64,000 nucleotides of DNA. It comes from Veillonella sp. VA137 (GTDB lineage: Bacteria > Bacillota > Negativicutes > Veillonellales > Veillonellaceae). How positions within the stretch are numbered: the stretch's first letter is position 1; each line of letters opens with the position of its first letter. The translations under genes and the position numbers were made by a program. Shown here piece after piece: positions 24,867 to 33,192 of the stretch. The DNA lies in contig NZ_RQVK01000001.1 in assembly GCF_003992015.1 (NCBI RefSeq), positions 186,001 to 250,000 of the forward strand. The letters are read 5' to 3'. A model generated the notes under the pieces. It saw only the letters and a list, made by a program, of their open reading frames with translations, was not told the origin of the DNA and did no database searches.

Positions 24867-27077
24867 TTATAATGTTACTACATTGTTTTCATCACTGCCT
24901 ACAATATACACTCCTTCCTCCACATCAAATTGACTGTGCAGGGTATTCCACACGATAAACTGCGTTGCCCCTCGTTCTTGATAGTGCAATAGTTGATTGC
25001 TAGCGGTCAAGCCATATATTGTATTCGTTTCTCTTTTACTATTATACACTATTTCTTGAACTTTTTCTCCTTCTTTTCTAGGATGAAAGTGAAACTTTCT
25101 GTGTCCTTTTACTTTAATTTCATAGCCTGCTTTCCTGTGAATTTGTACAGATAGCCAATCTAGTGTTAGCTCTTTACCGGTTTGTCCTTTACTGTATAGA
25201 TGCTCTAGGGTATCTACGTGAGCATAGCCCTTCTGATATCCCTCTACAAACACACCATTCCAATGACTAAATCCACGATGATGCAAGGCATCTATACATT
25301 GTTTCATCGCTCGTGGTGAAATATCGCCATTCTTAGCATCTATATATAGGTATGCCTCCCTATAAAAGCCTGTCTTACAGACCATAAAAGCTGGTCCTGA
25401 GGAGATAGCAATAGGGACCACTTGCACCATTGGTTTTACATACGATAGTCCTAAAGGCAACATCCCTACTACCAAGAGTGCAATACTTGCTATCCTATTC
25501 CATGCCACACGAATAGGCTCTTTCAGTGCTAACAACCAATATATATACGCCACGCCTAGATACCACACTACCACTAACCATAAAGGCATCGGCGGTGACC
25601 ACAATAGACCTAGATTACGAATAGCAAATAAAAGAGACATGCTGGCTTTCAGAATGAAACCTAAGAGGGACCAACCTAATGTAAAAGTAAATACCATATT
25701 GAGCAAAGATAGACACAGACCTGCAATGATAGCTATATCTAGCAAAGGACCTACAATCAGGTTGGACAAAATACTAAGAAAGCTAAGGATATGAAAATAA
25801 TACAGCTCTATAGGAAATATAAGAACTTGTGCAGAGATACATAAAGCCACACCTTTAGAGATAGGATTCGGTGGAAACAGTCGATACACATAGGGATATA
25901 ATCCGATGATCCCCAAGGTAGACCCAAAAGATAATACAAAACTAATATCTACCGCGAATAATGGTTTCCATAACAGTAAACATAAGGCAGATAGTAGGAG
26001 CGCATGTAAAGCACGATACATCCCACCATGCATAACCACGTATCCACTTAGTAGTCCCATCATGGCAGATCGTAATACGGGCGGACTCCAACCCACAATA
26101 GTACAGTACAGCAAAATCAAAGTACAAGTGATGGAAAATTCTATACCTTTACGTAACTGTAACCGTTGTAATACGGTAGAAATAATGAGAAATAAGAGAG
26201 CAATATGGGACCCTGACACCGACAAAATATGGATAAGCCCTGTTTCACTGAATAACTTTACCATCGTTTCTGGCAGCATCGCGTATTGACCACCTAGAAC
26301 CAAGGAGGAACCCAAGGTAGCAATGGATGGATCTAGATTTTCTTCAAATTGTTGTGCCACCCAATGATGGGCTCTATCTAGGTAAGCACCCAGTGCATAC
26401 CCCGTATCAGCTAGCCATATGCCTAGGGTTCTCTCCACTGTATAGTTCCCCTCTATGGTACCTTGATACAAATTTCCTTGCAATCCATCATTGATATGTC
26501 TCGTTTTCATAGATAAGGCACCACTTTGCTCATAATAGGTAAAGCCTTTCACAGTACCACGAATGACGTATCGGTCTCCCATATGAATAGGTGGTTCCCC
26601 TGGCACATAAACACGAATACTGCCCTTCGCTGGTACATGTTCAGTAGCGCCATTCTTTTCTATATCCATACCTTCTACATCAGCATCTACCATGGTCATA
26701 ATGCCATCTAGCGTCACAGTAGGTTGTGGATTAGAGGTGAATTGCACATAATAGGCACCATCGGCACCATAATAAAACGGTCTATCTTCAAAATAGTGTG
26801 TGATGACTCGATCTGTATGTACATATCCTATAGCCGTAAATACAGACATAATACCCACTAAGCCCATCACATATCGCATTATTTTATACATATGTTCATT
26901 ACGTTGTTCGTATCCACGTAATCCTATTATCCCAAGGATACCAAATATCGTAATGATACTTAACCAATACATAAGATAGGTGTGTAATTCGTTTTCGTAT
27001 AGACTCATACAAATTCCCAATAGCATTCCTAGCACACTGGTGATACCTAGATCTATTGGCTTGGGTAACCTTTTCAT
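24867..27077 (-). CDS. comEC: DNA uptake channel ComEC/Rec2 with a degenerate C-terminal domain
   Basis: Predicted inner-membrane channel for single-stranded DNA during natural transformation, 736 residues. There are N-terminal membrane helices, an OB-like DUF4131 region, and the Competence domain with SLVLGGQYAMLPETMVKLFSETGLIHILSVSG followed by about eight helices (SAMMGLLSGYVVMHGG, VDISFVLSFGSTLGIIGLYPYV). Typical ComEC proteins then carry a metallo-beta-lactamase domain with an HxHxDH metal site. The roughly 190 residues after the last helix here have no such motif (EAYLYIDAKNGDISPRAMK, NGVFVEGYQKGYAH), so nuclease activity from this domain is doubtful. Its ATG overlaps the comEA stop by 4 bases. 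Confidence 0.92.
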   Translation of the reverse strand: MKRLPKPIDLGITSVLGMLLGICMSLYENELHTYLMYWLSIITIFGILGIIGLRGYEQRNEHMYKIMRYVMGLVGIMSVFTAIGYVHTDRVITHYFEDRPFYYGADGAYYVQFTSNPQPTVTLDGIMTMVDADVEGMDIEKNGATEHVPAKGSIRVYVPGEPPIHMGDRYVIRGTVKGFTYYEQSGALSMKTRHINDGLQGNLYQGTIEGNYTVERTLGIWLADTGYALGAYLDRAHHWVAQQFEENLDPSIATLGSSLVLGGQYAMLPETMVKLFSETGLIHILSVSGSHIALLFLIISTVLQRLQLRKGIEFSITCTLILLYCTIVGWSPPVLRSAMMGLLSGYVVMHGGMYRALHALLLSALCLLLWKPLFAVDISFVLSFGSTLGIIGLYPYVYRLFPPNPISKGVALCISAQVLIFPIELYYFHILSFLSILSNLIVGPLLDIAIIAGLCLSLLNMVFTFTLGWSLLGFILKASMSLLFAIRNLGLLWSPPMPLWLVVVWYLGVAYIYWLLALKEPIRVAWNRIASIALLVVGMLPLGLSYVKPMVQVVPIAISSGPAFMVCKTGFYREAYLYIDAKNGDISPRAMKQCIDALHHRGFSHWNGVFVEGYQKGYAHVDTLEHLYSKGQTGKELTLDWLSVQIHRKAGYEIKVKGHRKFHFHPRKEGEKVQEIVYNSKRETNTIYGLTASNQLLHYQERGATQFIVWNTLHSQFDVEEGVYIVGSDENNVVTL

Positions 27078-27676
27078 AATCGTACTTTCTCCACAATTTT
27101 TTTATACAATGCAGGTCCGATGCCCTTCACCTGTCGTAATTCTTCTAAACTTTTGAAAGGTCCATGTTCTTGACGATAGTCCACAATTTTTTTCGCCATC
27201 TTAGGCCCTATACCAGATACTTTTTGTAAGTCTGCTTCCGATCCATCATTGATGGATATGTTTTGTTTTCGTAATAATTCTTCCGGACTGCCGTGAAAGT
27301 TGAAATCTACATGAATATGTGCGCTTTCCTCTAAGGTATCTTCTAAATGTAGATGATTCACATCTGCATAGGGCAATAGTCCTTTACTGGCCTCAATAGC
27401 TGACTTCACTGTCGCAGGACTTTGTAGCTCATACAACCCTGGTTCTTCTACAGCTCCCGTAACATACACCAAAATCGTAGTTGCTTTTGTTTCCTTCTCC
27501 ACTGGACCACCTCGGTCTCCTTTTTCAGAGGGTTTGACAATCTTCGGCGTATCAGATTGTGATACATCTCCATCGCCTTTCATAGGTGTATCTGCTATAA
27601 TAAGATAGTATCCACATACACACAGTAGGAATAGGCATACAATGATGCCAATTCGTTTTCGATTTGTTACTTTCAT
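27074..27676 (-). CDS. comEA: Competence protein ComEA (SLBB plus helix-hairpin-helix DNA-binding)
   Basis: Membrane-anchored DNA receptor that hands incoming DNA to ComEC. From the chosen ATG at 27676 (AAAGGATG upstream) it has 200 residues: one transmembrane helix (IIVCLFLLCVCGYYLII), a charged linker, an SLBB domain (ILVYVTGAVEEPGLYEL ... AIEASKGLLPYADVNHLHL), and paired C-terminal helix-hairpin-helix motifs (LQKVSGIGPKMAKKIVDYR and LRQVKGIGPALYKKIVEKV). It is the first gene of the comEA-comEC-holA run and faces the divergent aminopeptidase gene across an 85-bp gap. Confidence 0.94.
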   Translation of the reverse strand: MKVTNRKRIGIIVCLFLLCVCGYYLIIADTPMKGDGDVSQSDTPKIVKPSEKGDRGGPVEKETKATTILVYVTGAVEEPGLYELQSPATVKSAIEASKGLLPYADVNHLHLEDTLEESAHIHVDFNFHGSPEELLRKQNISINDGSEADLQKVSGIGPKMAKKIVDYRQEHGPFKSLEELRQVKGIGPALYKKIVEKVRL

Positions 27677-27761
27677 TCTATCACATCCTTTCAAACAAAA
27701 GGTTCGTCATAGATGAGTAGTATCCTTTAAAATTCACTACCAGTATATATTTGGAGGTATT

Positions 27762-28988
27762 ATGAAAGAAGATTTACAACAATATGCCCGCCTTTTACTA
27801 CAAGAAGGTGTCAATTTACAACAAGACCAACTGTTGGTCATCAATGGAGATGTAGAAAATAAAGATTTTGTATACATCGTTGTGGACGAGGCCTATGCAC
27901 TGGGTGCTAAAGATGTGCACATTAATTGGCGTAGCACTATCACAGCTAAGTCTCGTCTATCCAATGTGAAAGATGAAGTCTTATCTAACCCTGCTCCTTG
28001 GATTCAAGATATGTATCATCATATCCTTGATTCCAATGCCTGTATTTTATCCTTAATCAGTGCGAATCCATTTGCCTATGAAGGCGTGCCTTCTGAAAAA
28101 ATCGCCCTCGCCTCTCGTAGCACGGGCAAGTTAACTAAATTTTACCACGAGGCCATTATGGATTCCACCCTTACTTGGTGTGTAGCCTCAGTAGCCACTC
28201 TCACATGGGCTGATTTGCTTGGTTATGAGGGCACAGAAGAAGAAAAAATCAACCGCTTATGGAATACTATCTTTACCTTATGTCGTATGAAACACGTACC
28301 AGAAGAAGAATCCTTCGCCAACCATTTAGATCGCCTTGCTAAGCGCACCAAAACACTGAATGATTTACAATTGGTATCCTTACATTATACCTGTCCAAAC
28401 GGTACAGACTTAACTTTACAAATGCCAGAAGGGCACTTATGGTTAGGTGGTAAAGAATCATCTAAAAAAGGAATTATCTTTGATGCCAATATTCCAACAG
28501 AAGAAGTATTTTCTGCACCTCATTATGCAGGTGCCAATGGCATTGTGTACTCTACGAAACCATTAATCTATGATGGAAACCGCATCGAAGACTTCCATAT
28601 GACATTCAAAGATGGTAAGGTCGTTGACTACGATGCCAAACAAGGTCGTGAGTATTTAACAAACCTCATTGAGACGGATGAAAACTCTTGCTACCTTGGA
28701 GAAGTAGCCCTTGTAGACCATTACTCCCCTATTAGCCAATCCAATATGATTTTCTTTGAAACCTTGTACGATGAAAATGCATCGTGTCACTTGGCTTTAG
28801 GTGCTGCGTACCCAACTTGCTTAACCCATAGCGATGAATTATCTCAAGAAGAACTCCATGCTCGTGGATTGAATACATCCTTAGCTCATACAGACTTTAT
28901 GATTGGTCATGAAAAAATGAACATCATGGGCACCACTAAAGACGGCAAAGAAGTTCCTATTATGATTGAAGGACGATTGCAAGTATAA
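27762..28988 (+). CDS. Aminopeptidase, M29 family (AmpS/PepS type)
   Basis: Cytosolic metallo-aminopeptidase of 408 residues that trims N-terminal residues from peptides. Family features are the metal-ligand region VSLHYTCPNGTDLTLQMPE, HLWLGGKE, FDANIPTEEVFSAPHYAGANG (Glu-Glu ligands), GKVVDYDAKQGREYL, and the His/Asp cluster in GEVALVDHYSPIS, FFETLYDENASCHLALG and THSD ... HTDFMIG. GGAGG lies six bases before the ATG at 27762. It is monocistronic and followed by a strong terminator. Confidence 0.93.
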   Translation: MKEDLQQYARLLLQEGVNLQQDQLLVINGDVENKDFVYIVVDEAYALGAKDVHINWRSTITAKSRLSNVKDEVLSNPAPWIQDMYHHILDSNACILSLISANPFAYEGVPSEKIALASRSTGKLTKFYHEAIMDSTLTWCVASVATLTWADLLGYEGTEEEKINRLWNTIFTLCRMKHVPEEESFANHLDRLAKRTKTLNDLQLVSLHYTCPNGTDLTLQMPEGHLWLGGKESSKKGIIFDANIPTEEVFSAPHYAGANGIVYSTKPLIYDGNRIEDFHMTFKDGKVVDYDAKQGREYLTNLIETDENSCYLGEVALVDHYSPISQSNMIFFETLYDENASCHLALGAAYPTCLTHSDELSQEELHARGLNTSLAHTDFMIGHEKMNIMGTTKDGKEVPIMIEGRLQV

Positions 28989-29085
28989 GAGCACTCTATC
29001 TAACATACTATTATGCATGTCCCCCATAAAATCATCAGAAGTCCACATCTTATGGAAAGGTGTATGAACTAACATATGGTAATGC

Positions 29086-29126
29086 AAAAAAGAGGTACCT
29101 CTCATGACCGCAAGGTGCCTCTTTTT
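29086..29126. terminator. Bidirectional terminator between aminopeptidase and HAD phosphatase genes
   Basis: Arms AAAAAGAGGTACCT and AGGTGCCTCTTTTT have T-runs on both strands between convergent genes. Confidence 0.88.
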
Positions 29127-29223
29127 ATTGTGTCTATTTGTTTTCTGCCATATACCAGTAGTCTATTGCATGGCAGCCCTATGGTTTACATCTATTAAAC
29201 TGTTGTACGATAAGATATTGATC

Positions 29224-29895
29224 TTATAACAATGTATCCACTGCAATATTCACTATTATATCTGATGGGCTTTCACAAATATAATCAGCACCAGCAGATT
29301 CTAGTTCTTCTACTGAGCCATAACCATAGGATACGCCCATGGCCACACAGTTTAATTCTTTCGCAGCTTCCATATCGTATTTACGATCTCCCACCATATA
29401 CCAACGAGAGATTTTATATTTTAGTTCAGTCACCTTATTCATATCTTGTAATGCTTCTTGCAAGATATCTTTTTTATGTACTAACCCAATTTCTCGATTG
29501 GCCCCACGAATTACTTCAAAGTATGGATCTAGTTTAAAATGCTTAATAATATCCTTTGCTTGTTCTTCAGGTTTTGCCGTAGCAATCCCAACATAAGCAC
29601 CTGTCTTACGAAGCGCTTTTAAGGCTTCTTCAATTTGGGGATACACTGCATTTTCATATTTTCCTACGGAATCATACCGTTCTTTGAAAAAGTTGTAGGC
29701 CTGCTCCACCTCTTCATCTGTCATATGGCAATGTTCTTTAAAAGAATCCGCCAACGGTGGACCAATGAATAATTGTAATGTGTCCTCATCAGGAATAGGA
29801 TGATTCATACTCGTTAAGGCATGACGTATAGACTTTAAAATTCCTTCATGAGAATCTGTTAATGTTCCATCTAAATCAAAAATAACACAAATCAT
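29224..29895 (-). CDS. HAD-superfamily phosphatase (phosphoglycolate phosphatase-like)
   Basis: Haloacid-dehalogenase-type hydrolase of 223 residues with the start ATG at 29895 set by ATAGGAG. Motif I is FDLDGTLTDSHEG (nucleophile and acid Asp), motif II sits around YVGIATAKPEE, Lys is in the HKKDILQEAL region, and motif IV is MVGDRKYDMEAA. A helical cap lies between motifs I and II (IRHALTSMNHPIPDED ... FKERYDSVGKYENAVYP). It belongs to the Gph/PpaX-like branch. The physiological substrate (phosphoglycolate, pyrophosphate or a nucleotide) cannot be decided from the sequence or neighbours. Confidence 0.85.
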   Translation of the reverse strand: MICVIFDLDGTLTDSHEGILKSIRHALTSMNHPIPDEDTLQLFIGPPLADSFKEHCHMTDEEVEQAYNFFKERYDSVGKYENAVYPQIEEALKALRKTGAYVGIATAKPEEQAKDIIKHFKLDPYFEVIRGANREIGLVHKKDILQEALQDMNKVTELKYKISRWYMVGDRKYDMEAAKELNCVAMGVSYGYGSVEELESAGADYICESPSDIIVNIAVDTLL

Positions 29896-29992
29896 AATGA
29901 CTCCTATCAAAAATAAATGCGTTGTTATATATGTTCTAATACATATAATAAATAAAAGTTAATTATTTCCCTATGTCAATTCCACTTTAAAA

Positions 29993-30007
29993 ATATACTA
30001 AGTATAT
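29993..30007. promoter_or_regulatory. 15-bp palindrome upstream of the BFD-like gene
   Basis: ATATACT-A-AGTATAT, 7-1-7 symmetry, lies 45 bp before the -35 box. It could be an upstream operator or chance in AT-rich DNA. Confidence 0.25.
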
Positions 30008-30051
30008 ATCTTCTTAGGTACAAGATACATTTCTTGATGATAGAAAATACC

Positions 30052-30102
30052 TTTACAACTCATACAGTAAAGAGTATACTGTATATAGAAAAGTTTCTAT
30101 AT
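30052..30102 (+). promoter_or_regulatory. Promoter of the BFD-like gene with two abutting inverted repeats
   Basis: TTTACA (30052-30057) and TATACT (30075-30080) are 17 bp apart. The -10 box is embedded in an inverted repeat with arms ATACAGTA (30062-30069) and TACTGTAT (30077-30084). Directly after it, ATATAGAAA (30083-30091) and TTTCTATAT (30094-30102) form a second perfect inverted repeat just before the ribosome site. The layout suits a repressor operator plus a leader hairpin. Confidence 0.5.
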
Positions 30103-30116
30103 AGTAGGAGGACAGT

Positions 30117-30341
30117 ATGGAAGATAATCAAATTCCTACGGCCATTTTAGATAAATTAACAAAAGTTTGTACTTGCCGTAGTATTACAAGAAAAGCAATC
30201 AAAGAAGCAATCTTAGATGGTTGCGATACATTTCCTAAAATTAGAGAGCGCACTAGTGCTGGTACTGGTGCATGCGGTGGCAAAGGCTGTGGCCCACGAG
30301 TGGTGAAACTTTTAAAAGAACACCAAGAAGGACAATGGTAA
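30117..30341 (+). CDS. BFD-like [2Fe-2S] ferredoxin domain protein
   Basis: Stand-alone 74-residue protein of the bacterioferritin-associated ferredoxin type. Four cysteines (18, 20, 53, 58) are arranged C-x-C ... C-x4-C, slightly wider than the usual last C-x2-C, within ITRKAIKEAILDGCDTFPKIRERTSAG, which is the typical helix-turn-helix-like BFD core. BFD proteins bind a [2Fe-2S] cluster and pass electrons, for example to release iron from bacterioferritin. It is monocistronic, directly beside the suf locus, with a tightly palindromic promoter and its own terminator, so iron or redox control is plausible. Confidence 0.82.
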   Translation: MEDNQIPTAILDKLTKVCTCRSITRKAIKEAILDGCDTFPKIRERTSAGTGACGGKGCGPRVVKLLKEHQEGQW

Positions 30342-30363
30342 GCGTGACCAACATAAGAACCAT

Positions 30364-30396
30364 AAGATAGGTGATATACATCACCTATCTTTTTTA
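30364..30396 (+). terminator. Terminator of the BFD-like gene
   Basis: Perfect 12-base arms (AAGATAGGTGAT and ATCACCTATCTT), a 4-base loop and a T-run. Confidence 0.9.
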
Positions 30397-30403
30397 TATA
30401 CAC

Positions 30404-30450
30404 AAAAAAGGCTGCTCAAGAATGTACATCATTCTGTAGCAGCCTTTTTT
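30404..30450 (-). terminator. Terminator of the suf operon
   Basis: Arms AAAAAAGGCTGCT and AGCAGCCTTTTTT surround a partly paired loop. On the reverse strand a T-run follows. The stem begins directly at the sufU stop codon. Confidence 0.88.
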
Positions 30451-30876
30451 TTATTTCTTTAATGCTTCACGCAATGTATGCCAAGCAAGCACTGCACATT
30501 TAACACGGGCAGGCATGTTAGAAATATTTTGCAAAGCAATCGCATCTTCTAAGGCTTCTAATTCGTCTTCATCAGTCACTTCTTTTTTGATCATTCCTAA
30601 GAAAAGGTCCACTAGTTGGAACGCTTCTTCTAAGGATTTACCAGTAATGACATCAATCATCATAGATGCCGATGCTTGGCTGATAGCACAGCCGGAACCT
30701 GTATAAGCAGCATCTTTTACAATACCCTCTACCACATTCACTTGCAATGTTAAATCATCACCGCAACTTGGATTATGACCATGTTCACTAGCAGTAAAGA
30801 CCTCTAACAAACGCTTATTACGCTTATCTTGGTTATGCTCCAAAATCAGTTCCGTATACACTTGATCCATTTCCAT
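30451..30876 (-). CDS. sufU: Fe-S assembly protein SufU
   Basis: Zinc-dependent sulfur acceptor for SufS in the Gram-positive type Suf system. The 141-residue protein has the conserved ligands Cys-x-Asp in NPSCGDDLTLQV, Cys in GSGCAISQASASMM, and Cys in RVKCAVLAWHTLREAL, and the SufU-specific insertion around GKSLEEAFQLVDLFLGMIKKE. It is the last gene of sufCBDSU, 13 bp after sufS. SufU with no SufE or SufA in the operon is the Firmicute pattern. Confidence 0.94.
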   Translation of the reverse strand: MEMDQVYTELILEHNQDKRNKRLLEVFTASEHGHNPSCGDDLTLQVNVVEGIVKDAAYTGSGCAISQASASMMIDVITGKSLEEAFQLVDLFLGMIKKEVTDEDELEALEDAIALQNISNMPARVKCAVLAWHTLREALKK

Positions 30877-30889
30877 GGTATTGTTCTCC

Positions 30890-32119
30890 TTACTCTGACA
30901 AGCCCATGGTTGGTCTAACTGTTTTTAGGGCTTCCAAAAATTGATCTAAATCTTCTTTTTTAGTATAGATATACATACTAATTCGACTGGATGCAGGTAC
31001 TCCATAATACGCACCTAGTGGTTGCGCACAATGATGACCAGAACGTAAGCATACCCCATGGCTATCCATGATCGTTGCTACATCGTGAGGATGTACATCA
31101 TCCACAGTGAAAGCAATAACTCCATGCTTTTCTTCTGGATTGGCACTACCTAATACATGAATATGTGGCATAGCCGCTAGTTTAGGTAATACATAGCGCA
31201 CTAATTCTTGTTCATATTCATGAATAGCATCCATACCAAACTGTTCCAAATACTCAATGGCAGCTTTTAATGTAACAGCACCATGTGCATTGGGTGTGCC
31301 AGCCTCAAATTTATAAGGTACTTCATTGAATGTTGTAGTTTGTTCTTTCACATATTCAATCATGTCCCCACCAAATAAGAATGGATCCATGTCTTCTAAT
31401 AAGTGATATTTACCATACACAACACCAATACCTTGAGAGGCACACATTTTATGACCTGAGAAAACGAAGAAATCACAATCTAATGCTTGCACATCAATAG
31501 CTTGATGAGGAGCCGATTGTGCTCCATCTAGGATAGCGATAGCACCAACAGCATGCGCACGTTCCACTAGCTCTTTCACTGGAAATTCCATACCTAGTAC
31601 ATTGCTTACATGGGCAAAGGATACAATTTTCGTAGATTCATCAATTTTATCCATTTCACCATCTTTAATGTGACCAGTTTCATCTAGGTACAAATATTCC
31701 AAGGTAGCACCTGTCATTCGGCATACATATTGCCAAGACACAAGATTCGCATGATGCTCCGCTACCGTAATGACGATTTTATCTCCCGCTTTCACATGCT
31801 TCACTCCATAGGAATGAGCAATTAAGTTCAAGCTTTCTGTCGTATTGCGAGTAAAGATAATTTCCTCACGTTTACGAGCATTGATAAAACGTTGCACCAC
31901 ATCACGAGTTCCTTCATAAGCCTCAGATGCTTCCATGGCAAGCACATGGGCCCCACGATGGGGATTCCCATTGTGATTTGCCATATGTGTTTCTAATGCT
32001 TTCATCACTTGCACTGGAATTTGTGTGGTTGCACCACTGTCTAAGTAAGCAATACGTTTACCACGATGGGTTCTTGTTAAAATTGGAAAATCTTTATATG
32101 CCTCTGCTATTGGTTTCAT
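30890..32119 (-). CDS. sufS: Cysteine desulfurase SufS
   Basis: PLP enzyme that takes sulfur from cysteine for cluster assembly. The 409-residue protein is a class II desulfurase: YLDSGATTQIP at the start, TRNTTESLNLIAHS, AEHHANLVSWQ, DGAQSAPHQAIDVQALDCDFFVFSGHKM with the PLP lysine, and the catalytic cysteine in LRSGHHCAQPLG. It lies 14 bp after sufD. Its partner acceptor is the adjacent SufU. Confidence 0.96.
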   Translation of the reverse strand: MKPIAEAYKDFPILTRTHRGKRIAYLDSGATTQIPVQVMKALETHMANHNGNPHRGAHVLAMEASEAYEGTRDVVQRFINARKREEIIFTRNTTESLNLIAHSYGVKHVKAGDKIVITVAEHHANLVSWQYVCRMTGATLEYLYLDETGHIKDGEMDKIDESTKIVSFAHVSNVLGMEFPVKELVERAHAVGAIAILDGAQSAPHQAIDVQALDCDFFVFSGHKMCASQGIGVVYGKYHLLEDMDPFLFGGDMIEYVKEQTTTFNEVPYKFEAGTPNAHGAVTLKAAIEYLEQFGMDAIHEYEQELVRYVLPKLAAMPHIHVLGSANPEEKHGVIAFTVDDVHPHDVATIMDSHGVCLRSGHHCAQPLGAYYGVPASSRISMYIYTKKEDLDQFLEALKTVRPTMGLSE

Positions 32120-32133
32120 ACTATCCCTCTCAA

Positions 32134-33183
32134 TTATATTTTTTGTCGTAGTACTGCTAAGGCAGTTTCTTCCATTTCTTCATTGCCAATACGATCAATC
32201 AATGGTCGTAACATGGATTCTACGATGATGTGTTTTGCTTCCTCTTCGTTAAAACCACGGCTCATTAAATAGAATAGTTTAGCTTGGTCTAATTGACCAG
32301 CACTAGATGCGTGATTACCAGATACATTATCTTCTTTACATAATAACAATGGTAAAGAGATGGATTTAACTTGTGGTGTTAATAACAAGCATGTATCTTC
32401 TTCTGCACCTTCTGATGCCAAGCTACCACGCAAGAAATCTAAAGTACCACGGAATGATTTTTTAGAAGAACCATTCAATGCACCTAAGTTATTAATATTA
32501 CTGATTGTTTTTCTACCAATATGTTTCATCAACATAGCGATATCAAATACTTGTGTATCAGTACCACAGTAGCCCAAGTCATGCTCTACTTCAGCATAGT
32601 CGCCTACTAAATCCTCTTGGTAATTCAAGAAGTTTTCAGATCCACCCAACTCAATATTGATGAACTCTACATGACCAGACTCTTCTACTCGTGTATAACG
32701 ATGTTCAAATTGTTGTACCTTACCAGTTAGCAACTGCACTTTTTTGAACACTACCGACGCCCCTGTGTGGGACACGATTTCTGAAAGTAACCCCACATGA
32801 CCATCAGTAGCTTCACCTTTCAAGCAAAGCGTTAACTCTAGGGTAGAGTCTTTTTCCGCTTCGATTTGTAAGAGTGTTCTTTCACTGACAGCACCTTGTA
32901 CATCAAGAACTATGGTCAATGCTTCCTTTGCACCAGCTGGCACTTGAATGTGATAGCCATGTGTAAAGTGATGCGATGCATCACGCAAAGCACCTGCATG
33001 GACGCCTTCATAAGAAGGTTCTAATAGTTCTTTATTTGTAATATCTGTTACAATGTGCTTGGACCCTTCAACAGTCACTGTAGCACGTTCTGTACCAGCC
33101 CATACATTGCCTTCTGTATGATTTACCTTTAACCAACGGAAAGTCGGTCTAGGCAATTCATTAAAATGTAATGTGTTGCTCAT
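32134..33183 (-). CDS. sufD: Fe-S cluster assembly protein SufD
   Basis: Scaffold component that pairs with SufB and SufC. The 349-residue protein has a divergent N-terminus (FNELPRPTFRWLKVNHTEGN) and the beta-helix core with GSSKKSFRGTLDFLRGS and CLLLTPQVKSISLPLLLCKEDNVSGNHASSAGQLDQ, then a helical end (LFYLMSRGFNEEEAKHIIVES) shared with SufB. It is shorter than E. coli SufD (423), as is common in Firmicutes. It sits between sufB (9 bp) and sufS. Confidence 0.93.
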   Translation of the reverse strand: MSNTLHFNELPRPTFRWLKVNHTEGNVWAGTERATVTVEGSKHIVTDITNKELLEPSYEGVHAGALRDASHHFTHGYHIQVPAGAKEALTIVLDVQGAVSERTLLQIEAEKDSTLELTLCLKGEATDGHVGLLSEIVSHTGASVVFKKVQLLTGKVQQFEHRYTRVEESGHVEFINIELGGSENFLNYQEDLVGDYAEVEHDLGYCGTDTQVFDIAMLMKHIGRKTISNINNLGALNGSSKKSFRGTLDFLRGSLASEGAEEDTCLLLTPQVKSISLPLLLCKEDNVSGNHASSAGQLDQAKLFYLMSRGFNEEEAKHIIVESMLRPLIDRIGNEEMEETALAVLRQKI

Positions 33184-33192
33184 CCTAACCTC

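Noticed and set aside
29993-30007. Palindrome ATATACT-A-AGTATAT as a firm operator
   Set aside because: Short AT-rich palindromes are frequent by chance here; kept only as a low-confidence site.
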